A stretch of 64,000 nucleotides of DNA, from the NCBI RefSeq assembly GCF_026212465.1, contig NC_080056.1, forward strand, positions 6,852,517-6,916,516. The letters run 5' to 3'. This document shows, piece by piece, positions 23,352-64,000 of this stretch. Within the stretch, counting starts at the first letter, position 1, and each line of letters begins with the position of its first letter. The notes beneath the pieces are model-generated. The model saw nothing but the letters and a program-made list of their open reading frames with translations. It was not told where the DNA came from and did not search any database. Source of the stretch: Amaranthus tricolor. Taxonomy: Eukaryota; Streptophyta; Magnoliopsida; Caryophyllales; Amaranthaceae. The position numbers and the translations under genes were made by a program.

Positions 23352-24214
23352 ATCATTGAGTGTCGGAGAGAAAATTTTTGTTGAGGTTGTGACATGTAAG
23401 CAATTTTAAATAGTGATAATGTTAACAATGTTTTGTTTTAGTAATAGTTATAAATAGATAGATTATAGATTTAGTATTATTATTTTTTGAAATAAATTTT
23501 CAATTTCAAGATTTAAAAGATCAAACAAAGGTTTAGAATGACCAATTTCAACGTTATCTTGGATTTAAACTAAGTATTAAAATTAATATTTTAAGTCTTA
23601 ATATTTTATGGTTTGGTTGAAGACATGTATTGGAGTTTTTTTAGGAATTTTTTACTAATAATAAAAGCTTCTGTTAGTTTAAGTAGGGGGCTGGGGGCAC
23701 GTGCTGTAGGCACTTTTTATGAAAAAAAAATTAAAAATTTAATCGCATTCTATTTGCTGCTGTTTAGAATTCATAACCAACCCTAAAACCCACTTATCCA
23801 CCCCACCCACGACCGGACGGCGAACGACCCTCACGGCCCTACCGCATCACCACCAACCCTCGCCGGAATCTCTCGCCAGTCGCCACCCCTCACTGGTAGT
23901 TCGCTGTGACCTGTGAGTCTTTGACGCAGTCTGCTGTTCACAATTCGCAAATCGCAACGTCTGAAGGACATCACTGCTGCTGCTGCCTGCACTTGCTGCC
24001 GTGAAGTTAAGCTACCAGGCCTAACGAAGGCCACCGTGATAACACCATACCAACCCACCTTCAATTAAATTTCAGGTACTCCCTCCGTTCTTTTTGTTTG
24101 TTCAGAAAAAATTTGGTTTTTGAAGTATATATGGAAGTTAAAATATATATCTTGTTAGATTCGTCTTGATGCAAAGAATTTGAAAATATATCTGCAGCTT
24201 GAATTGATGCAACA
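23352..24214 (+). promoter_or_regulatory. Promoter and 5' leader region of the helicase gene (copy 1)
   Basis: AT-rich DNA to about 23750 is followed by a C-rich, transcribed-looking block (23760-24075) that ends in a good donor (TTTCAG|GTACTC at 24075/24076). An acceptor (ATCTGCAG at 24197) precedes the start codon by 17 bases, so a 122-nt 5'UTR intron (24076-24197) is likely. That intron begins with CTCCCTCCGTTC, the end motif of Stowaway-type MITEs. I see no clear TATA box. The whole region recurs at 59868-60736. Confidence 0.5.
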
Positions 24215-56113
<31,899 letters not shown>

Positions 56114-56261
56114 AGCGGGAGTGAGTCGAGATGACGGAGAATGCTTTTTAGAAGAAAGAAATTGATTTATTTGGTTAATGAATTATAAATCGAAAATGTT
56201 CGAATCGTTCTACGGAAATGTAAATATAAGCAGGCAGCATAGTGTTTGAATTTATTATTTC
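56114..56261 (+). other. 3'UTR of helicase copy 1, ending at the duplication junction
   Basis: About 150 bp follow the stop codon before the sequence changes to a copy of the CACTA-nested LTR. I see no strong AATAAA. Any polyadenylation site is either in this short stretch or in the foreign repeat DNA. Confidence 0.6.
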
Positions 56262-56471
56262 TTTTAATTATCATCATTATTATTTTAATTATTTATTTAT
56301 TCAATTTTTTTTTGAAAAAAAAAACACTACGCGACGACAACGTACGCGATAAAACACGTTACCATTAATTACAATTGTCCATGTAAGTAATATAATTTAA
56401 TAATTCTTATTTATTTAATTTGTTTTATTTTATTACATTTTTTTTAACTCGATAAATTACGGAGTGTTACA

Positions 56472-56772
56472 AACTTATTTTCCATATTGCCTATGCCATT
56501 TTCCACAGGGTTGACCCAATGCATTGTATTCTAAATGCATGGATCCTGTGACTTTGAGGTTTTTTCGTAGGACCTCGCCCTTTTCTTTTCTTAGTGGTAG
56601 TGGGAGCATCCGTTGGTGGGGCGTCTTCAGTGTCATAATCATTGTTAAGTGGTGGAGCGACTTCAGCCATACGCTCGTATGTAACAATTTGGTCCTCTTC
56701 AATGTCATAACTATGATGGTCATTATCCGAGGTCTCAATCTCGGGGATAATTTTGTCTCTGAAAAGATGCAT
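56472..56772 (-). pseudogene. N-terminal exon of CACTA Ulp1-type gene (duplicate copy)
   Basis: This is a near copy of 18563-18846, starting with the MHLFRDKI block (ATG at about 56772) and the acidic tract. It differs by a small insertion near 56525-56545 that adds residues after the basic KKRKGRGP patch. The rest of the gene is not in this copy. Confidence 0.65.
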
Positions 56773-57060
56773 TGTATATATCAGTACCTGAAAGAGTATG
56801 AATAGAAATATATTAGAACATAGGAACGTAAATTCAATTCTAACAAAATAGTGTTGTGTGTAAAGTTTCATGCAAAACAAACCAAGTTTGAGCTACTTTA
56901 TGCGCGAAAGTGCCAAGAAAGCTTAAAAACCCATAAATCGTAACTTACCAAGTAATATTAAGAATATGACAATGATTTACAATTCTAACCACTTCAACAC
57001 AATAATATATACCAAATAGTATTGTGTGCCAAGTTTCGTGCAAAACAAACCAAGTTTGAA

Positions 57061-57348
57061 CTACTACATCTTCATTGACATCAGCCACACTATTGACTTC
57101 CTCAACAACACTTTTTTCTCTTTGTAAACACCCTCCTCACCATGCCAACCCCAAACATGATATTGAGGTTAAACCCACGTCGAAGTATATGAACACTATC
57201 TACCTTTGATACATTGCCACAAGTGACACATGGACAATAAAAACCAACTCACTTGATGTTCAACCGCAATACTACAAAATTCTAATACGCCATCAATAAA
57301 TTCTGACGATTCAATGCTTCCATACATCCAAGAACGATCTTTTGTCAT
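57061..57348 (-). pseudogene. CACTA TNP2 transposase N-terminal (Transpos_assoc) fragment
   Basis: From an ATG at 57348 the minus strand reads MTKDRSWMYGSIESSEFIDG, then VLEF. After a frameshift it reads YCPCVTCGNV...HILRRGFN. The DRSWMYG start, the CPC..CGN pair of cysteine motifs and the RRGF block are the signature of the transposase-associated domain at the start of plant TNP2 proteins. The rest of TNP2 is missing. This piece was lost from copy 1, where LTR DNA lies instead (19093-20880). Confidence 0.75.
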
Positions 57349-58441
57349 CCTAATTAATGTGATTGATTAATTCAAAACAATATTAATACACAACTTTTAA
57401 CATATATAATTAACCCTAATGAACCCAAATCGAAAAAAAAAAACCATTTTCTTTTATCAAGTACACATGAATCAAAATAATAAGAAACTAATAATATACA
57501 ACTACATACATAAGTAAATTACACATTCAAATATACAACTACATACATTAGTAAATTATTCACATTGAATCTACCCTAAAAATCCTAGTTAATCAAAATT
57601 ATTCACATTCAAATATACAAGTAGATACACAAGTAAATTATTCACATTCAAATATACAATACATACCTTGGTAAATAGATATGATAATGTTGTTTTTAAA
57701 TTTGATTATGCAACCTACAATGAAAAACAAAATCAAAATTAGTATAAAATAAACTAATTCCCCAAAACATAATGAAAAAAGAACTTAAATTTAAGCTTGA
57801 AAAAATAATACCTTGACGAAGAATAAGAATAAACCCTTATTTCGTGGGTTTTTGAAGGAAGCAACAATGGTGGATTTTAAATGTTAAAGAAGAAGAAAAG
57901 GAACGAAAATGGTGGGTTTATTTTGAAATGTTCGTGGTTTTTTCGTGTGGGTTTTAGGAACTTGAACAAGAAGAAGAAGAACGAACTTGCAAAATAAGAC
58001 AATAGTAGTGTGTGCGTGGGTTGAACAAGAAGACAGTATGCGAAATTGAAGAAGACAATGGCACTTGCAGAAGACAATGGAACTTGCAGAAGAACACGGT
58101 ACGTAGTAGCATGAAGAAGAAGATGCTTTATGAAACAGTAGCAGCCGTTTTCGAGTGTTTTATGAAAATTCTTCGTGTGGGTTTAAGGGTATAACGTTGA
58201 AAGGGGGGATTTTTTAATGCTTATTTGCTGCGGGCTGAGAGAAAACCGCAACATATACTAATTAATTGCTGCGGGCAAGAGAAAACCACAACATATGCTT
58301 GTGAATCTTCAATTAATTGTTGCGGGCAACGGGAAAACCGCAGCATATATTTAATTTTTTTTTCAAAAATAATTTTATGCTGCTTTTTTTATAAAACCGC
58401 AGCATATGTTGCGCAGCAAATGTGATTTTTTTCCACTAGTG

Positions 58442-58638
58442 ATTGGATTGCTAATTTCTGTAGGCTCGATGTTAGCTTTTCCTTTCGAGGCCCGTCTCCC
58501 TCCTAGCGCATGATAAGGGGCTTGTCTTGGTCCTTTGGAGCTTCAGCTGGGTGATGGCACCTAAGTCTTTTGATTTCACGGTGTAAGCTTTGGCTTATTT
58601 CTGGCATTTTATAAAAGCTAATTTGCAAAAAAATTAAT

Positions 58639-58693
<55 letters not shown>

Positions 58694-59309
58694 GAAAAAT
58701 AAAAGAACAAAAAACGAGAATTTTTTTATACTTTTATATTAAATTTAAGAATTAAATAAAGATCAAATTTAAAAACTTAAATAGCCAAATGTAAAACTTT
58801 AAAACCAAGTTCAAGACTTAAGTCGATTTAGTTTTAATTTTAAAACTAGATAGTGCCCGTGCGATGCACAGTTTTATTAAATTTATCGACATAAATTACA
58901 TTAATTTATATAAATGTATTACGACTATTAATGACACATTTCAAAACAAAATTTAGCACAAAAATATGTAAAGTTATTTTATAAAATTTTTAAAAAAATA
59001 GTTTTTGTCATGGAAAATATATTTGACTTACATAAAAATAGTCACAATCTGAATCATATTAGAATAAAGCATTGCATTTAAGTAACCAATTGTATAGATA
59101 ACAAAAATTCCTAACAAAAGTATATTATGTTTTAACTATCTCAAAATATCCAATACATTAATCATTTAGTAAATAAATTAAAAAAGATTTTATAATAATT
59201 GAAAAAACTAAATAATATATATGGTTTTTAATACATTAAATGATGTGAGTAATAAAGTCAAAGATTAAAAAAAAAAGTGGTCAAAAAAAAACAATGACAT
59301 CATCATTAA
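58442..59309. other. Noncoding DNA with (TAA)n, duplicate of 21976-22729
   Basis: It holds a (TAA)n tract at 58640-58690. It keeps about 120 bp (58795-58915, with TAGTGCCCGTGCGATGCAC) that copy 1 lacks. No gene is seen. Confidence 0.6.
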
Positions 59310-59867
59310 TAGGGTGTTCAAAACCGGATATCGGGTCGACCCGGATCCGAAAATCCGGTACCCGTTTTTTCGGATACCTAAAATCGTTCGACCATGCGTT
59401 TTTATCTCTATTTTTACTTAAAATATTTTTTTATATAAAATTCAAATACTAACTCTTTAAAAATATTTAGCTAAATTAGTCATAAAAGACAAATTAAGAA
59501 AATTAAAGAATAATATTATTACACATTGGTTTAAGTAAGAACAATTATAAAAAAAAATTATATCTGTGGGAGAAAAATTATATGAAGATTCAACCCAAGG
59601 TTAACTTAATAAATACCATTACTATTTTATTTATGAAAAAGTAATATAAATACGATTAGTATTTTATTTATGAAAAGTAGTAATAATAAAAAAAATAAAA
59701 AATAATAAAAAAACGGGATACCCGGTTTCCAAAAATATGCGACCCGGATCCGGTACCCGATCCAGATTATCCGGTTTGTAAAAATTGGGTAAATTATCCG
59801 ATTTTAAAAACGGATACCGGGTATTTCGGATCGGATATTTTGGATCGGGTTTTTTTGCACACCCCTA
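59310..59867. mobile_element. hAT-like MITE (duplicate copy, internally shorter)
   Basis: It has the same ends and flanks as 22730-23351 (right flank ATCATCGA). About 60 bp after GGATACCTAAAAT are missing compared with copy 1, including a CCCGGTTTAAACCG palindrome and a T run. Confidence 0.82.
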
Positions 59868-60736
59868 ATCATCGAGTGTCGGAGAGAAAATTTTTGTTGA
59901 GGTTGTGACATGTAAGCAATTTTAAATAGTGATAATGTTAACAATGTTTTGTTTTAGTAATAGTTATAAATAGATAGATTATAGATTTAGTATTATTATT
60001 TTTTGAAATAAATTTTCAATTTCAAGATTTAAAAGATCAAACAAAGGTTTAGAATGACCAATTTCAACGTTAACTTGGATTTAAACTAAGTATTAAAATT
60101 AATATTTTAAGTCTTAAAATATGCGTTTTATGGTTTTGTTGAAGACATGTATTGGAGTTTTTTTAGGAATTTTTTACTAATAATAAAAGCCTCTGTTAGT
60201 TTAAGTAGGGGGCTGGGGGCACGTGCTCTAGGCACTTTTTATGAAAAAAAAATTAAAAATTTAATCGCATTCTATTTGCTGCTGTTTAGAATTCATAACC
60301 AACCCTAAAACCCACTTATCCACCCCACCCACGACCGGACGGCGAACGACCCTCACGGCCCTACCGCATCACCACCAACCCTCGCCGGAATCTCTCGCCA
60401 GTCGCCACTCCTCACTGGTAGTTCGCTGTGACCTGTGAGTCTTTGACGCAGTCTGCTGTTCACAATTCGCAAATCGCAACGTCTGAAGGACATCACTGCT
60501 GCTGCTGCCTGCACTTGCTGCCGTGAAGTCAAGCTACCAGGCCTAACGAAGGCCACCGTGATAACACCATACCAACCCACCTTCAATTAAATTTCAGGTA
60601 CTCCCTCCGTTCTTTTTGTTTGTTCATAAAAAATTTGGTTTTTGAAGTATATATGGAAGTTAAAATATATATCTTGTTAGATTCGTCTTGATGCAAAGAA
60701 TTTGAAAATATATCTGCAGCTTGAATTGATGCAACA
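59868..60736 (+). promoter_or_regulatory. Promoter and 5' leader region of helicase copy 2
   Basis: This is a near copy of 23352-24214, including the C-rich leader and the likely 5'UTR intron donor and acceptor. It has a few substitutions and a small insertion near 60117-60126. Confidence 0.5.
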
Positions 60737-62709
60737 ATGGGTAGTGAAGCCAAATTAAAATCATGGGTCTCCGACAAATTGATGTCTCTTTTGGGCTACT
60801 CTCAACCTACTGTTGTCCAATACATTATTGGTTTCTGTGAGTATTGAATTATCAATTATCATTTTACCCTTTTTTAGGTATAAATTGATTGGAAATTTTT
60901 ATGGGAATATATAATTTGATTGATTATTTTGTATAGCTAATCAAGCTTCTTCCTCTGGAGATGTTGTGGGAAAACTTGTGGAGTTTGGGCTATCATCGTC
61001 TACTGAAACACGTGCTTTTGCAGAAGAGATTTATGCTCGCCTTCCTCGTAAAAATGCTGGAGTTAATGTATGTTTTGATTTTAAATTATTATGTTGGAGT
61101 CATTATGTTATCAGTTTTGGTATTCTTGTGAATTTTGGGTTATGTGTTTCAATCAACTATGATTTATAGACCCTTTTTCTTCAAAATTTTTTAAATTTCT
61201 TGATCTAGTCTTGACCCTTATGTATGGGGTCATTCAACATACTTGTCACTGGATTTAAATTTGTTACAATGTGAAATTATTGGATTGCAACATTTTAATT
61301 ATAATGAGAACTATAGAGAACTTTACTATTTGAGATTATGTTGAATTAAGAAAAGATGAACCACAATTGAAAGCTATAAAGAGGGATTAATAAGGAACTT
61401 TTTTGATTTTGTGTGAAGTGGATTACCCTTAATGTTGCTCATACTATTTTATTTCCAACTAAACAATTGCAGATATATTCATGGTTGTTAAAATCGCAAT
61501 CTGGATCATAGAATTTTGTGATTCTACGACCCAGATCTGAGCCAACGACTAGGATCGTTTACAGATTGGAATCAGGTAGGATCAGTGGTAGAATTGATCA
61601 GGATCGTGTAGAATTGCGATTCTTGAATGATCCTAATGATTCTATTTGAAAGACCTTGTAACGTATTATTTGGGCCTGAACCTGTTTCAGCCCACAAAAA
61701 CCCTTAAAACCCCTAATTTCAATCAGCCTTCTTCCTTCTCTCTCCCCCCCCCAAAAAAACAAAAACCGCTGCTTGTGTTCTTCACTTTCATTCACTCTAT
61801 CTTTCCGCCTTGCTTGTGTTCCTCCTCTTGCTTAATCTTTCAACCCTTTCACTTCTGGTGTGGCTGACTGATCTTTCATGTTTGTCACTTAATTTTTTCT
61901 TCATTTTTTCTATTCTTTTTATGTTCTTCAACCCTAATTTGATTTTGATTTCGTTTTCTTTTCATGTTATTCATTTACCATTTTTTCTTTTCTTTTCCTG
62001 TTATTAATTTCATGTTCATGTTCTTAAATTTGTTTTTTTTTTTTTAAATTTTCTTTTGTTTGAATTCTAAATTTCCCAATTCATTGATTCATTAAAATAT
62101 ATTTTTTTTAGGTTTGAATTATGAACTTTTTTTTTTATCTTAAGTGCAGGATTGTATGTAAAATTAGAAGTAAATGTAAAATTCATGTAAAATAGAAGTA
62201 GATGACATATTATGCATATCTGAAATACTAACTTTTCTCATTCTACAAGAGGTTTGTATCTGTTATGTCAACATTTTGTTCCCTATTTCGTATATCATGT
62301 TTGTACTACAGTTTATTGATCTCTCAACAGGATCCCAGGTTAAAAGATAGCATGCTTTCCATGCCAAAGATACAAATTTTATACGATTCATCAATTTATT
62401 ATTGTTAATTGTCATTGTATTGTTTTTGCATTAGATTATGTTTAATGTAAGCTTATTGTTTGACATTTAAGTCGATTTTAAATTTTGAATTAATATGTAT
62501 TATGATTATTTTGAAACTTGTATTTTGACATTGGTTTTTGCTAGTATGTTTGTTCTTTTTTATTGACTATGGTTCTTTATTATATCCTTGGTGTGTGTGT
62601 GTTCTAAATACTTCCAGAGATAGTGGCATTTCTTCTCACAAGATGTCACTATCTCTAGCAACTAATAAAAACCAGAGGAAATATATTGTGAGTAGTGTAT
62701 ATCCAATGT

Positions 62710-62768
<59 letters not shown>

Positions 62769-64000
62769 TCATTTCATAAAGAAAAGAGAACCAAAATGAC
62801 ATAAACAAGTAAGATGTATATATTTTTTTTAATATTTAAGCAAAAGTGTATGTGTTTTTAGCGCTTTTTACACTGAAAAATGATCAAGCAATAATCATAG
62901 TCATCATACAACTTGTTATTTCTGCAAATTTGTAGAATCGTTCGATCCTACGATTTGATCTAACGATCCGATCCCACTAGTTGATTTCGATTTAATGAAG
63001 AATCCTAATCCTGACAACCTTGCATATATTTATACCCCATAAAACCACTTCTAAATTTTTTGCAACCAGACAACCAATATGTTTCATTTACCCAATGTTG
63101 AAGTGTTGCTAAGTGTGAATCTTGTGGTATTGTGGCACTTTAGACAAGTTTTTGTTCCATTCTATTATTTGACATGGTTCTGTATCTGCGTAATATATCA
63201 TTGGAATAGATATGGAGGAACTTCTGCCTTTAAAATTAGAAATCAACATTTTGTTCTCTTATATCAGCTTTATCAGAAGCAAGAAAGGGAAGCAGCAATG
63301 TTGGCAAGGAAACAGAGGACTTATCAGCTTTTGGATGCGGATGATGATGATGATATGCCTGTTGCTGAGAAAAAATCTGCTGCCACCATTGATTCTGATT
63401 CAAAGAAAGTAGTTTCTAGTAAAAAACGGTTTAGAAAGAAGAATGACAATCTTGACGATGGTGATGATGATGATGAGGCATAATTTTCATTTCTTTTACT
63501 GATTGATTAAGTTTTCTCTGTTGTTTTAAGCTGGTAAAGTTTTGTGTATGTACTTTAGTAATTGTCCCATTTTCTTGAATTTATATGTGATGCAGGTGAC
63601 TCCAAGCAGAGAAAAAGGCAGACATGTGAAAATAAAATCTTCCCATGCAGATGATGATGATGATTCTGAGGTATATATGGTTGATAAGCTTCATGGCAGT
63701 GCATCTCCCTTTTCCTTGCCAGTTTCAATATTTTGAATTTGAATTTTTTATATCAGGGAAGAGGAGACTATCCCACTGAGTTTGAATTTAAACTTCTAAT
63801 TTATAGCAATAACCTAGAGCCAAGGTTATCTACTGAATATTGATCCCTGCTTGGGATAATTGAAGTTCAGTTTACTGTTCAAAGTAAAGAAATATAAATT
63901 GGGCAATCCTTTGTGGACACGTAAAATTATGTGGTTGTTTATTTTAATGTTTGCAAGTTAGGGGGTGTTAATCTATATTTTCTTGCCAATCATAAATTGT
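60737..64000 (+). CDS. ESP3: DEAH-box splicing RNA helicase, copy 2, exons 1-4 (runs off window)
   Basis: Exons are 60737-60836, 60937-61067, 63268-63477 and 63596-63670; the rest lies to the right. These give the first 172 residues: MGSEAKLKSWVSDKLMSLLG, then the LPRKNAGVN and LYQKQEREAAMLARKQRTYQ blocks and acidic tracts. Unlike copy 1, the exon 1 donor is canonical (TTTCT|GTGAGT). Exon 2 has one extra Val codon (GTTGTG versus GTG), matching related proteins with two such residues, and exon 4 starts with Val (GTG) instead of Leu. Intron 3 has the same GC donor. No lesion is seen in this part, so copy 2 is the better candidate for the working gene. Exons 5-26 cannot be judged. Confidence 0.88.
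62342..62346. other. Empty target site of Copia copy B
   Basis: A single AAAAG lies between GGTT and ATAGC, exactly where copy 1 has the Copia between two AAAAG repeats. Confidence 0.95.
62711..62764. repeat. (AT)n microsatellite in intron 2 of helicase copy 2
   Basis: About 26 TA units occur here, against about seven at the paralogous site (34295-34311). Confidence 0.95.

Larger units (their letters stand above)
56262..58441 (-). mobile_element. Right-end fragment of the CACTA element (duplicate copy)
   Basis: It begins inside the nested Gypsy-like LTR (which ends at 56471) and runs to the CACTA terminus (TAGTG at 58441), followed by the same ATT. The left end of the element is absent because the duplication boundary lies inside the transposon. 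Confidence 0.9.
56262..64000 (+). repeat. Second unit of a tandem segmental duplication (paralogue of 18354-35546)
   Basis: From TTTTAATTATCATC at 56262 the sequence follows 18354 onward nearly base for base to the window end (35546 in copy 1), in direct orientation. The duplicated order is CACTA right end, MITE, promoter and helicase exons 1-4. Differences: no Copia, CACTA transposase DNA at 57011-57352 in place of LTR DNA, a 120-bp extra piece near 58795, a shorter MITE and a longer AT tract. The implied unit is 18354-56261, 37.9 kb. Confidence 0.95.

Noticed and set aside
23831..24064. Minus-strand 77-codon Arg-rich frame, repeated at 60353
   Set aside because: It lies opposite the GC-rich 5' leader of the helicase gene; no domain is seen.

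Overview
Plant nuclear DNA, most likely a eudicot with a TE-rich genome. It is AT-rich and has GT-AG introns, LTR retrotransposons, a CACTA transposon, MITEs and one spliceosomal helicase gene. I could not place the species. Nothing suggests bacterial or viral DNA.

Layout. 1-4661 is the 5' half of a Ty1/Copia element on the minus strand, cut by the window edge. 4662-8516 holds a Gypsy-like LTR remnant, a solo LTR (7328-7923, TSD GATCC) and unassigned DNA. 8517-21975 is a 13.5 kb CACTA transposon with matching terminal inverted repeats and an ATT target duplication. It carries a decayed minus-strand gene with a Ulp1 (C48) protease domain and has Gypsy-like LTR DNA nested in it. 21976-24214 contains a hAT-like MITE and the promoter and 5' leader of the main gene. 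24215-56113 is a 26-exon gene for a PRP2/ESP3/DHX16-type DEAH-box RNA helicase of 1057 residues. Its second intron carries a complete, very young 8.1 kb Copia element (25823-33925, TSD AAAAG) with an intact 1347-residue polyprotein. Other introns hold a solo LTR (40209-41641, TSD GTAAC) and MITE or SINE debris.

About 150 bp past the helicase stop codon, at 56262, the sequence jumps back to a copy of position 18354. 56262-64000 is a direct repeat of 18354-35546: the CACTA right end, the hAT MITE, and the promoter and exons 1-4 of a second helicase copy. So the window shows a tandem segmental duplication with a unit of about 38 kb (about 30 kb without the Copia). The second copy runs off the right edge. 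It keeps the empty Copia target site, so the Copia came after the duplication.

Main reading: copy 1 of the helicase looks coding-complete, but it has a destroyed exon 1 splice donor (GT to AT, where copy 2 has GT), a non-AG acceptor before the Walker A exon, and substitutions beside motifs Ia and III. Copy 2 has the normal donor. Copy 1 may be a decaying or aberrantly spliced paralogue while copy 2, mostly outside the window, may be the functional gene. This is inference from sequence alone.
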